64,000 nucleotides of DNA from UBA1952 sp965200035 (lineage in GTDB: Bacteria > Bacteroidota > Bacteroidia > Chitinophagales > Chitinophagaceae). The position numbers and the translations under genes were made by a program. Positions 34,496 through 42,377 of the stretch are shown here, piece by piece. Position 1 is the stretch's first letter. Every line of letters begins with the position of its first letter. The stretch is from assembly GCA_965200035.1 (NCBI GenBank), contig OZ241334.1, positions 2,604,001 through 2,668,000 on the forward strand, given 5' to 3'. The notes under the pieces were generated by a model. The model searched no databases and was not told the origin of the DNA. It saw only the letters and a list, made by a program, of their open reading frames with translations.

Positions 34496-35665
34496 TTACT
34501 CGTAATGGCTGAGATCAATACCGAGATTAGCTGCTGTATCAAGCACCAGTTTTTTCCGGTAAGCGTGCTTTAATCCGTCCAGCGAAATGGCTTTGCTCAG
34601 CAGATCATTGACCGCTGTACTGCTGAGTATAAGCCGTGCCGCATGGGTCCCGTATTTTTCGGCAAGCGCCTGCTGTATTGGCGTAAATTTCCGGATGCGA
34701 TCGCGATTCGCCTTACTGCGCGCTTCCTGCTGCTCAGGGGTAAATATTTCACGCGGTGGAAGTGATCTGGAAAGTCCTGTCTGCCGTGCTTTTTCCCGGA
34801 ATTCATCCAGCCGGTCTGCAAGCTCATCCATCAGCCGGGTTGATTTAAGATTGCGGTGCACGCCTTTTTCATCTGCAAGATCGTAGGGCACCAGCGTTCC
34901 GGCCACCAATTCCCGGGCTACATCTTCCGCCATTACCTGAAAAGCCGGTTTGTTGATCTGCTGTGCAAGTGCATCCCGATAAATAAAGAGCTCATTCAGC
35001 ACATACTGATCGTAAGGGCTCAGGTTGTATTTATCCGCAGGTTTCAGAAAATGATCTTTCACCTCAGCGCGATAAATGGTGGTGCTCAGTGCCGCCTGCT
35101 CTTCTACTACAAAAGAATCTAATTCTTTTTGTGACGCTTTCTGCTCCAGAGCGTCTTTCAGCTGATGCAGCCACGCCACATCATCCGCTGCATATTGTAT
35201 CTGCTCGGGAGTTAAAGGACGGCGCAGCCAGTTACTCTTCTGTTGCTGCTTGCTCATGGTGAGGCCGAGCATTTCCTGCAACATTGCCGCCAGCGATGTC
35301 TGCTCAAAATTCAGCAGCTTGGCAACTACTTCTGTATCATAAAGATTTTTTGGATAGCAACCAGAGCGGTGCAGCAGGCGCAGATCTTCGCCCGGCGAAT
35401 GAACAATCTTCAGGATCTGATCATTTTCAAAAACGCGATACACCTGCTTCAGATCAATACTGGCGAACGGATCAATGATGTAGCATTTATCAGGAGTAGC
35501 AATCTGTATGAGGCAAAGAGTAACGCCGTAAGCATGATGATGACTATCAAATTCCAGATCAAAAGCAATGACCTGCTGCGCGGACAAATCCTGTATACAA
35601 TGCTCCAAGGCTGCAGGTTGGTCAATAAAATGAACCGTTTTCTTCACGCCGGGAATCGCAGTCAT
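34496..35665 (-). CDS. rnd: Ribonuclease D
   Basis: The 389-residue protein carries the DEDDy 3'-5' exonuclease domain: motif I as IAFDLEFDS (D36, E38), motif II in LKIVHSPGEDLRLLHR and motif III in IQYAADDVAWL (Tyr and Asp). An HRDC domain follows at about residues 210-290 (SPYDQYVLNELFIYRDALAQQ), then a second, weaker HRDC-like region to the end. This is the order of RNase D, which trims the 3' ends of tRNA precursors and other structured RNAs. The length matches the E. coli enzyme (375). No partner gene is adjacent; a dispersed palindromic repeat lies about 120 bases upstream of the start. Confidence 0.9.
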   Translation of the reverse strand: MTAIPGVKKTVHFIDQPAALEHCIQDLSAQQVIAFDLEFDSHHHAYGVTLCLIQIATPDKCYIIDPFASIDLKQVYRVFENDQILKIVHSPGEDLRLLHRSGCYPKNLYDTEVVAKLLNFEQTSLAAMLQEMLGLTMSKQQQKSNWLRRPLTPEQIQYAADDVAWLHQLKDALEQKASQKELDSFVVEEQAALSTTIYRAEVKDHFLKPADKYNLSPYDQYVLNELFIYRDALAQQINKPAFQVMAEDVARELVAGTLVPYDLADEKGVHRNLKSTRLMDELADRLDEFREKARQTGLSRSLPPREIFTPEQQEARSKANRDRIRKFTPIQQALAEKYGTHAARLILSSTAVNDLLSKAISLDGLKHAYRKKLVLDTAANLGIDLSHYE

Positions 35666-35785
35666 AAGCTTGGGTCTTTTGGGCTACCATACATTGCTGT
35701 AAAGCTGGCTTCACGAAAGTAATGCTCTTTCCTGATCCTTAAAGTTTAATAAGTTTTGAAATGTTTAGCTGTAGAATCTATGTAT

Positions 35786-35857
35786 GCTGTGGAATTCTTT
35801 GTACCTCAGGATGGCCCGCTGTATAAATCATGCTGACGCAAGGAAGCATCCCACAGC
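35786..35857. repeat. Dispersed palindromic repeat, near-complete copy
   Basis: Starts GCTGTGGAATTCTTTGTACC, has CAGGATGGC, then CATGCTGACGCAAGG and AAGCATCCCACAGC. The left half is more degenerate than in other copies. It lies between RNase D and the helicase gene. Confidence 0.75.
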
Positions 35858-35881
35858 AACTTTTGAATTTATCCGCTACAG

Positions 35882-37789
35882 TCAATCCATGAATTCCCAG
35901 GCACTCTGGTAAGCATCTTTATCCTGCGCATACTCAATAAAGTCGTTGTAAAAGCGGTCGGACGAAAGGGTTGCGCTGTCGCCGATCACGATCAGCTTTT
36001 TGCGCGCGCGCGTCATGGCTACATTCATGCGGCGCACATCCGCAAGAAAGCCTATAGTGCCTTCCGTATTGCTCCGCGTCATGCTGATGTACACTATATC
36101 GCGCTCCTGTCCCTGAAAAGAATCAATGGTATTCACCGATATTTTACTAACGTAAGGCTGAAGCTCTGCAGCATGCAGCAGGCCTTCTCTGAGTAAATCT
36201 ATTTGTCTCTTATAGGGTGAGATGATGGCAATATCCGGAAAACTTTCGCGGTTATAATGAGCCGCTTCCAGTTGCGCTGTCAGCCGTATCAGGTGCTTAA
36301 TCAGGAAAGCGGCTTCTTCGGGATTGGCTGTGCTGGTGCCATCTGCTTTTTCTTCAAAGCCGCAGCCAGCCGTATCTATAAAATTCAAAGGCACATCTTC
36401 CGGAAACAATAAATGGTCTGCCACAGAAGCATGAGCTTTCAGCGCATCTTCATAAAATACTTTGGATGAATAGCCCATGATAACTGCATTCATCCGGTAT
36501 TGCTCATCAAGCCTCGTTACGGCTGCGGGATGCAGCGCCACGCCTTTTTCCAGCAATGTATTGCCCAGGCCTTTGCGTGCTGCTTCTATAGATTTGATAG
36601 TAGGCGGTAATTGGAAATGATCGCCGGCAAGCACTACTTTCTGTGCTTTGAGTATCGGTATCCAGCAGGCAGGTTCCAGCGCTTGTCCGGCTTCATCAAT
36701 TACTACTGTATGATAGCGTAAGTGCCGTACTGTATAGTGATTAGCGCCCACCAGTGTAGCCGTAATGATCTGTGCCTTTCCAAGCAGATCGTTGATGATG
36801 TACTGTTCTGTATTGCCTACATCTTTCATGATGCGGTGCGCCTCATCGAACAGCGCTTTGCGCTGCTCGCGCTCGGCCTTGCCAAAATTGCGCTTGTACT
36901 TATGCGCCATATTTTTGAACTCAGTTGCCTGCTTTTTCAGCTTTTTAATTTCCTTCATCGCGCTGTGCTCCGCCATACGGCTGTCCAGCGTCAGCGCTGA
37001 GAGCCGTTCCGATACCTTTGCCGGATTGCCTACGCGCAATACGTTCAGTCCTTCATCGGCAAGCCGTTCGCTCAATAAGTCCACCGCTGCATTGCTTGGC
37101 GCCGTCACCAGTATCTGCCCCTCGTTGCGCTGTGTCAGTGCTTTGATGGCGTGTACCAGTGTAGTCGTTTTGCCTGTGCCGGGCGGGCCATGCACAATGG
37201 CCAGATCGTGCGCGGTGATGATTTTATGGGCTGCCTCCTGCTGCGATGCATTCAGCTTTGGAAAGCTCAGCGGTGGAATATGCTCATCAAATGCAGCCGG
37301 CTGCGCTCCGGTAAGCACACGTGCCAGGCGGCCTTCTTTATGTTTTTCGTGTATTGCTTCTGCATCTTTCAATGCCTGCTGCATCTCTGCATAGCTGGCC
37401 TCATCAAATAATAGGTCGATGCCCAGCTTGCCATTGTCTGCCCATTCGGGAAGCTCTTCGGTGCGCAATAATATTTTCAGCCGGTTGCCGCTCTGCCAGG
37501 ATATAGTGCCGGCAATGCGGTCTTCTTCCGGATGGTGATTGGAAAACAGCATGGCCGAAGCGCCGAAGCGCAGCTGATGATACTCATCCTGATGGGTGGT
37601 GCGCTCTACTTCCAGGGTTATATAATCGCCCCGGCTCGGCTCTGTGCCGCGAATGGCAATCGGGTACCAGGCAAGTCCCGCCGACCGGCGCGCAGCCGCA
37701 GAGGTGCTTTGGGTCAGCTTCCGGTAAGATTCACGATCTGCCTGCTGCTCTATATCCAGCAGCTCCCGCAGCTTCTTAAAATAATCCAT
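35882..37789 (-). CDS. Superfamily 1B DNA/RNA helicase (IGHMBP2/SMUBP-2-like AAA ATPase)
   Basis: The 635-residue protein has an N-terminal OB-like/beta-barrel region (to about residue 140) and two RecA-like domains. Walker A is GPPGTGKTTT (201-210), Walker B/motif II is VIDEAGQALEPA. Motif III lies in VVLAGDHFQLPPT, motif IV in RLDEQYRMN, motif V in INTIDSFQGQERDIVYISMTRS and motif VI in RRMNVAMTRARKKLIV. The order and the QGxExD motif are those of the UPF1/IGHMBP2 group, common in Bacteroidota. These unwind nucleic acids 5' to 3'. A role in RNA or replication housekeeping is likely. It runs in the same direction as the IPP isomerase gene just upstream (15-base gap). Confidence 0.9.
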   Translation of the reverse strand: MDYFKKLRELLDIEQQADRESYRKLTQSTSAAARRSAGLAWYPIAIRGTEPSRGDYITLEVERTTHQDEYHQLRFGASAMLFSNHHPEEDRIAGTISWQSGNRLKILLRTEELPEWADNGKLGIDLLFDEASYAEMQQALKDAEAIHEKHKEGRLARVLTGAQPAAFDEHIPPLSFPKLNASQQEAAHKIITAHDLAIVHGPPGTGKTTTLVHAIKALTQRNEGQILVTAPSNAAVDLLSERLADEGLNVLRVGNPAKVSERLSALTLDSRMAEHSAMKEIKKLKKQATEFKNMAHKYKRNFGKAEREQRKALFDEAHRIMKDVGNTEQYIINDLLGKAQIITATLVGANHYTVRHLRYHTVVIDEAGQALEPACWIPILKAQKVVLAGDHFQLPPTIKSIEAARKGLGNTLLEKGVALHPAAVTRLDEQYRMNAVIMGYSSKVFYEDALKAHASVADHLLFPEDVPLNFIDTAGCGFEEKADGTSTANPEEAAFLIKHLIRLTAQLEAAHYNRESFPDIAIISPYKRQIDLLREGLLHAAELQPYVSKISVNTIDSFQGQERDIVYISMTRSNTEGTIGFLADVRRMNVAMTRARKKLIVIGDSATLSSDRFYNDFIEYAQDKDAYQSAWEFMD

Positions 37790-37804
37790 ACGTAAAAGTA
37801 TAGT

Positions 37805-38326
37805 TCAGCGCACGGATGTTCTGTATGCTAAAAGCTCCGGAAATATTAACCGGAACCATACGGTGAATTCCTGCGGAGCGGCATTCATCCATTGCTCTGC
37901 TTCCTGCAGGGAAAGGTATTGCCAGGCATTTACCTCTTGAGGATTAATCACAGGCGCATCATTATAAGTACCTGTATAAAGATGATCGATCTCATGCTCT
38001 GTAAGCTCATTATCCAGCACAGAACGGTAGGTGAATGATTTCCAGTATCGCAGCGTACAATCAAAGCCCATTTCTTCCGGCAGCCTGCGGTGCGCGGCAT
38101 CTATAGTAGTCTGCTCATCCGGTGAAGGGTGCGAGCAGCAGGTATTGGTCCAAAGCCCGCCGGAGTGATATTTGCTGAAAGCCCGCTGCTGTAGCAACAA
38201 CTCATTGCGGTCATTGAATATAAAAACTGAAAATGCCCGGTGCAGCAGGCCCAGCCGGTGCGCCCTGATCTTTTCTTCAAAGCCTGTTGCCTGATCTTTC
38301 GTATTTACAGTAATTACATAATCCAT
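37805..38326 (-). CDS. idi: Isopentenyl-diphosphate delta-isomerase, type I
   Basis: The 173-residue protein is a Nudix-fold IPP isomerase. The catalytic Cys lies in WTNTCCSHP, the Nudix-like box reads HRRLPEEMGFDC, and the catalytic Glu lies in ELTEHEIDHLY. FSVFIFNDRNELLLQQRA, a typical early strand pair, precedes them. The enzyme interconverts isopentenyl and dimethylallyl diphosphate for isoprenoid (quinone, carotenoid, undecaprenol) synthesis. Length matches bacterial type I enzymes of about 180 residues. It lies upstream of the helicase gene on the same strand with 15 bases between, so both may share a transcript, though their functions are not linked. Confidence 0.93.
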   Translation of the reverse strand: MDYVITVNTKDQATGFEEKIRAHRLGLLHRAFSVFIFNDRNELLLQQRAFSKYHSGGLWTNTCCSHPSPDEQTTIDAAHRRLPEEMGFDCTLRYWKSFTYRSVLDNELTEHEIDHLYTGTYNDAPVINPQEVNAWQYLSLQEAEQWMNAAPQEFTVWFRLIFPELLAYRTSVR

Positions 38327-38443
38327 GTCTGAGACTTGTTACTCCATTTGCGTGTACAGCATTAAATCAACAGCACCGATCATCCTCTCCCGAAGATATA
38401 CGCGTGTGCGCTGAAAACGGTTGTGCCGGACTTATTAAAATTT

Positions 38444-38469
38444 AAAAAGCCTGCATAGCGCAGGCTTTT
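38444..38469 (-). terminator. Rho-independent terminator after the cold-shock gene
   Basis: AAAAGCCTGC and GCAGGCTTTT form a 10-bp perfect stem with a five-base loop, 25 bases past the minus-strand stop of the cold-shock protein. Confidence 0.85.
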
Positions 38470-38493
38470 AAGATTTTTGTCTATTAACAGTGA

Positions 38494-38946
38494 TCAGGCT
38501 TTCTTTACATTGACGGCATTGAGCCCTTTCGGACCTTTCTCTACATCAAAAGTTACCTTATCGCCTTCACGCACTTTGTCTATTAGTGCAGATATATGTA
38601 CGAATATGCTTTCTCCATTCACCTCGCTGCGGATAAATCCATAGCCCTTGGAATCATTGAAATTCGTAATGGTGCCTTTACGCTGGGCGGCAGGCACATC
38701 GGCCTCCTGATTGCGGCGCACGCCGATCTCAATATCTTCTGTATTGATCTCCTTACGCTTGTTCGGGTCCGGTGGACTATCCACGATGTTGCCGTTTTCA
38801 TCTACATAAGCCATCATATCCTCCAGGCTTCTTCCTTTGCCCGAGTTGGCTTTGCGTTCTTCCATCTTTTCGGCCTTGTCCCGCTTTTTCTTTGCCTTCT
38901 GTTTTTCTAGTTCTTTTTTGTTGGATGATTCCTGTGATCTCGCCAT
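38494..38946 (-). CDS. Cold-shock domain protein with long charged N-terminal extension
   Basis: The 150-residue protein has a Lys/Glu-rich helical N-terminus (roughly 1-40), a linker (DPNKRKEINTEDIEIG), and a C-terminal cold-shock domain from about residue 87: RKGTITNFNDSKGYGFIRSE contains RNP1-like KGYGFI, and SIFVHISAL is RNP2. The final residues VTFDVEKGPKGLNAVNV complete the five-stranded barrel. The domain binds single-stranded RNA or DNA. This long form is common in Bacteroidota, where short CspA-type proteins coexist. The N-terminal basic-acidic helix may add RNA or ribosome contacts (inference). A terminator lies after the gene; it is divergent from clpX. Confidence 0.88.
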   Translation of the reverse strand: MARSQESSNKKELEKQKAKKKRDKAEKMEERKANSGKGRSLEDMMAYVDENGNIVDSPPDPNKRKEINTEDIEIGVRRNQEADVPAAQRKGTITNFNDSKGYGFIRSEVNGESIFVHISALIDKVREGDKVTFDVEKGPKGLNAVNVKKA

Positions 38947-39151
38947 GTTTTATTTGCAACTTAATTATAACTGTACTTCTGTGAAGGTAGTTCATTAAAA
39001 ATTGATGTGCGTGAATATTCCATTAAATCCGCGTTGTCGTGGTACAGAAAAGGACATTTTTTGTGAAATGTGCAGGCTACTGAAAATGATATGATTTGTT
39101 AAGGGCAGGTTGCTGAATGCAACAGGTAAATCTCATTCATTCCGTAAGACG

Positions 39152-39159
39152 TAACTTTG
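39152..39159 (+). promoter_or_regulatory. Possible minus-7 box of clpX
   Basis: TAACTTTG matches TAnnTTTG and lies 34 bases upstream of the clpX start. No clear minus-33 TTTG is found at the usual distance, so the assignment is tentative. Confidence 0.4.
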
Positions 39160-39193
39160 CCGCCCGAATTACTTTTACTTAGAAATTGATTTA

Positions 39194-40435
39194 ATGGCAA
39201 AACAAACAGAACGGAAGTGTTCTTTTTGCGATCGTGCAGAAAGTGATGTGAACATCCTCTTTACGGGGATGAAAGGTAATATCTGCGATTCCTGCATCGA
39301 AAATGCACACACCCTGCTGCAGGATGCAATGAGTACCGACAAAGAAAAAGGCAATGATCCTTATGATCTGACTCGTCATAAAATCTACAAGCCCCGTGAG
39401 ATCAAAGAATTTCTTGATCAGTACGTGATCGGGCAGACCGATGCCAAGAAAGTGCTGAGCGTTGCGATGTACAACCACTACAAGCGCCTGATGCAGCCCA
39501 TGCAGGACGAAGTTGAGATCGAAAAGAGCAATATCATCATGGTAGGTGAAACCGGCACAGGTAAAACTTTACTGGCAAAAACGATTGCCAAGCTCATGCA
39601 GGTGCCATTTGCTATTGTAGATGCCACTGTATTTACTGAAGCAGGATATGTAGGAGAAGATGTGGAAAGCATTCTGAGCCGCCTGCTGCAGGCTGCCAAC
39701 TACGATGTAGCCGCTGCAGAAAAAGGAATCATTTTTATAGATGAAATCGATAAGACAGGCCGCAAGGGCGATAACCCCTCTATCACACGCGATGTAAGCG
39801 GCGAAGGCGTACAGCAGGGTATGCTGAAGCTGCTGGAAGGCAGCGAAGTGCTGGTGCCGCCACAGGGAGGCCGCAAGCATCCGGAGCAGAAAATGGTGAA
39901 GATGAATACGCAGAACATCCTGTTTATCTGCGGAGGCGCCTTTGAAGGCATCGATAAGATGATTGCCCGCCGGATGCAGACTTCTTCCATTGGCTACAAT
40001 GCCATTAAGGCTACCAAAGAACTGGATCGCGCTAACCTACTTCAATATGTGAATGCACAGGATCTTCGTTCTTTTGGATTGATACCGGAATTGCTGGGCC
40101 GTCTGCCGCTGGTCACTTACCTGAATCCGCTGGACCGCGACGCTCTGAAGCGCATCCTGACCGAGCCGAAAAATGCACTTATCAAGCAATACAAAAAGCT
40201 GTTTGAATACGAGCACATCAAGCTGATTGTAGAAGAAGACGCGCTTGATTATATGGTGGACAAGGCTATTGAATTCAAACTCGGCGGCCGCGGCCTTCGC
40301 GCCATCTGCGAGATGATCCTCACCGATGCTATGTTTGATCTTCCAAGCGAAAAGACCGAAGAGTTTGTGCTTTCTGCTGATTATGCCCGCCGCATGATCG
40401 AGCGCTCCAAAATGGAATATCTGAATGCAGCATAA
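39194..40435 (+). CDS. clpX: ClpX, ATPase subunit of the ClpXP protease
   Basis: The 413-residue protein starts with the C4 zinc-binding domain (C9, C12, C31, C34) that dimerises and binds adaptors. The AAA+ domain follows, with Walker A GETGTGKT near 117-124, Walker B in IIFIDEIDKTG, the pore loop GYVGED and the sensor/arginine region NILFICGGAFEGIDK. The ClpP-binding loop region (TSSIGYNAIK, an IGF-like IGY) lies near residue 275. It unfolds tagged proteins and feeds them to ClpP. clpP is not adjacent here (upstream is the divergent cold-shock gene). Length is normal for ClpX of about 410-420 residues. Confidence 0.97.
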   Translation: MAKQTERKCSFCDRAESDVNILFTGMKGNICDSCIENAHTLLQDAMSTDKEKGNDPYDLTRHKIYKPREIKEFLDQYVIGQTDAKKVLSVAMYNHYKRLMQPMQDEVEIEKSNIIMVGETGTGKTLLAKTIAKLMQVPFAIVDATVFTEAGYVGEDVESILSRLLQAANYDVAAAEKGIIFIDEIDKTGRKGDNPSITRDVSGEGVQQGMLKLLEGSEVLVPPQGGRKHPEQKMVKMNTQNILFICGGAFEGIDKMIARRMQTSSIGYNAIKATKELDRANLLQYVNAQDLRSFGLIPELLGRLPLVTYLNPLDRDALKRILTEPKNALIKQYKKLFEYEHIKLIVEEDALDYMVDKAIEFKLGGRGLRAICEMILTDAMFDLPSEKTEEFVLSADYARRMIERSKMEYLNAA

Positions 40436-40461
40436 AATTTAAACTATATTTTACCATTAAG

Positions 40462-40494
40462 CGCACAGGTCATACGATCTGTGCGTTTGTTTTT
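40462..40494 (+). terminator. Terminator after clpX
   Basis: CGCACAG and CTGTGCG pair across a 10-base centre that can extend the stem by a further TC/GA step; GTTTGTTTTTGG follows. Located 27 bases after the clpX stop. Confidence 0.6.
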
Positions 40495-40536
40495 GGCTGA
40501 TATTTGTGCTTTATCATTTAACGCAAATCAACCATT

Positions 40537-40950
40537 ATGAACGAACTGATTCAACAGCTGGTAAGCAAGGCCGGCCTCACGGAAGCACAGGCTGCGCAGG
40601 CCGTATCGGTAACCAAGGATTTTCTGAAAACAAAGCTGCCGCCCCAGATGACGGGCATGGTAGAGAGCTTCTTCGCCGGTGGCTTTGACGCCACTGCTGC
40701 ATCTGCCGCCGCACCTTCCACACCACAGAGCAACGATTGGACAGATAAAGCAAAAGACATGGCTTCAGATGCCGGCGATAAGCTGGGCGATTTTGCCGGT
40801 AAGGCGAAGGATAAGGCAGAAGACTTTGCGCAGGATGCCACGAAGAAAATGGGCGACTGGGCAAACAAGGCGGAAGATATGGCCGGTGACGCGGTGAATA
40901 AGCTGAAAGATATATTTGGCGGTGATAAGAAGGAAGCACCGAAGCAGTAA
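40537..40950 (+). CDS. Small protein with N-terminal helical domain and apolipoprotein/LEA-like repeats
   Basis: The 137-residue protein has an N-terminal helical domain (MNELIQQLVSKAGLTEAQAA and on to LPPQMTGMVESFF) that resembles DUF2780/DUF937-like small helical domains. From about residue 68 it has an 11- to 14-residue repeat such as WTDKAKDMASDAGDKLGDFA, GKAKDKAEDFAQDATKKMGD, WANKAEDMAGDAVNKLKDIF. The repeat is amphipathic, Ala/Lys/Asp-rich and cysteine-free, like late-embryogenesis-abundant or apolipoprotein-type stress proteins. No signal peptide is present. It may be a membrane- or protein-stabilising stress protein, by inference only. Its own terminator follows. Confidence 0.72.
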   Translation: MNELIQQLVSKAGLTEAQAAQAVSVTKDFLKTKLPPQMTGMVESFFAGGFDATAASAAAPSTPQSNDWTDKAKDMASDAGDKLGDFAGKAKDKAEDFAQDATKKMGDWANKAEDMAGDAVNKLKDIFGGDKKEAPKQ

Positions 40951-40970
40951 CAGACGGATAATTCATTGAT

Positions 40971-41008
40971 AAAAAGCCTGTAATCGTTAATCGGTTGCAG
41001 GCTTTTTT
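40971..41008 (+). terminator. Rho-independent terminator after the LEA-like gene
   Basis: AAAAAGCCTG and CAGGCTTTTTT form a 10-bp stem; the 17-base interior has limited extra pairing. Twenty bases after the stop. Confidence 0.75.
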
Positions 41009-41059
41009 AGTGTTTAGTGATGCTCAAGACATCCTTGCAATATAATGCTACATGGGTCA

Positions 41060-41129
41060 CTGTGGGATGCTTCCTTGCGTCAGCATGATCTGTACAGCGG
41101 TCATCCTGAGGCACGAAGGATCCCACAGC
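41060..41129. repeat. Dispersed palindromic repeat, near-complete copy in opposite orientation
   Basis: Reads CTGTGGGATGCTTCCTTGCG, CAGCATGATC, then GGTCATCCTGAGGC and GAAGGATCCCACAGC, the reverse complement order of the other copies. It sits between two convergent genes (40950 and 41163). Confidence 0.8.
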
Positions 41130-41162
41130 AAACACGGTTTCAAAAGGCGATTTTAAAGCATT

Positions 41163-41759
41163 TTAAGATGCATGCTTCAGCACAAAATGTTGTTTCTCTT
41201 TGAAATCCGGATTAAAGAAGAGGAGGCCTACATCAAAAAGATCAATGCTCAGGGTTGCTTCTGTTCTACTACAAAGCAGGTCCCATTCAGCTGTATGAGC
41301 CGGCGAATTGTGAATATTGGTAACCGCAATTACAGACTGTGCATCTAATGCCGATAAAAGCGGCTCAAATGCAGGGAACCAGTATTCTGATGACTGCTGG
41401 TCGAAATAAAAAAGCTGCTCTATGGTTTTTTCACTGCGGCTGAATGGAATTTCATCCGGCTCCAGCACATCTTTTTTATAAAGCGTCAGCTCATGCTCAG
41501 GTGCGGTCATGTCTTTATAAAAAGGGATGATCTTCCTGAAGTCAAAGTACCGAAGCGCCCGCCTCATTACATCAGGATGATAGAAAACACCTAATCTGTC
41601 CTGGTCATCTGCATACGGAAGGAGCTGCCATTTAAAGCGGATCAGGGGAATATTCAGCGCTTCCTCTACCAAGCGATAAACAAACGGAGAATGTACACCG
41701 TGCCTGCCCTTGGCCTTTAACCGGTACTTCAGATATTGTAAGGTCCTGTAACTATTCAT
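41163..41759 (-). CDS. Methyltransferase-like protein lacking the SAM-binding core
   Basis: The 198-residue protein matches the ends of a Bacteroidota class I SAM-methyltransferase-like family. The N-terminus has LKAKGRHGVHSPFVYRLVEEAL, a family hallmark, and the C-terminus has VIAVTNIHNSPAHTAEWDLL and TLSIDLFDVGLLFFNPDFKEK. The usual middle part of about 70 residues, with the glycine-rich SAM loop and acidic EG motif, is not present; instead a short unrelated-looking stretch is seen (KIIPFYKDMTAPEHELTL). So it is shorter than the family (about 250) and probably cannot bind SAM in the standard way. It overlaps the end of the DHFR stop by four bases at its start, so it is co-transcribed with folA. 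Role unknown. Confidence 0.55.
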   Translation of the reverse strand: MNSYRTLQYLKYRLKAKGRHGVHSPFVYRLVEEALNIPLIRFKWQLLPYADDQDRLGVFYHPDVMRRALRYFDFRKIIPFYKDMTAPEHELTLYKKDVLEPDEIPFSRSEKTIEQLFYFDQQSSEYWFPAFEPLLSALDAQSVIAVTNIHNSPAHTAEWDLLCSRTEATLSIDLFDVGLLFFNPDFKEKQHFVLKHAS

Positions 41760-42256
41760 TGCCTTCTTTCCCAGCGCTGGAAGGTGAAGTCGAAATTATT
41801 TTTTTCATCTGCCTGATGAGGCTCTTCCCATACAAGCTTCCACACCGTTTCAATCAGCTCAGGAAAAAAAGCGTCCGCATTTTCGATGCTTGTATGCACA
41901 CGGGTCAGATAAATGGTATCTGCTAAGTTTAGGGTTGATTCAAAAATTTGTCCGCCGCCGATGATGCAAACTTCTGTTGAGCCACTGTCTGCTGCGGCCT
42001 TCAGGGCTTCTTCAATAGTAGATTGATGCATCACCCCTTCCGGTAAAGCAAGCGGCTTTGAAGAAAGCACGATATTCAGCCGGCCGGGAAGCGCCTTGCC
42101 GCTGAGCGATTCCCAGGTTTTGCGCCCCATAATCACCGGCTTGCCCAGCGTTGTCTGCCTGAAAAAGCGCAGATCGGCCGGCAGTCGCCACGGGAGCTGA
42201 TTGTTTTTGCCAATGGCATTATTTTCAGCAGCAGCTACCATAAAAGAGACGTGCAT
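41756..42256 (-). CDS. folA: Dihydrofolate reductase
   Basis: From ATG 42256 (MHVSFMVAAAENNAIGKNNQLPWRLP) the protein has 166 residues, a standard DHFR size; the frame extends to 42280 but the shorter start fits the family. The AxxxNNxIGxxxxLPW motif, the LRFFRQTTLGKPVIMGRKTWES segment, LPGRLNIVLSS and the late VCIIGGGQIFESTL are present, as is the acidic catalytic residue after LPW (DL). It reduces dihydrofolate to tetrahydrofolate with NADPH. The downstream methyltransferase-like gene overlaps by four bases. thyA lies 5.6 kb away on the same strand, separated by the Hsp70 locus. Confidence 0.95.
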   Translation of the reverse strand: MHVSFMVAAAENNAIGKNNQLPWRLPADLRFFRQTTLGKPVIMGRKTWESLSGKALPGRLNIVLSSKPLALPEGVMHQSTIEEALKAAADSGSTEVCIIGGGQIFESTLNLADTIYLTRVHTSIENADAFFPELIETVWKLVWEEPHQADEKNNFDFTFQRWERRQ

Positions 42257-42377
42257 AAAGGGAAAGTTTTTCGCCTGCAAATGTATTGTGCGGATGCATA
42301 AGCCAAAGAATATTCTATGAAGAGCCTGTTTCCAAACTGCTTATTTTTAGCGCCCGCTTTTCTATTGACTAATTATT

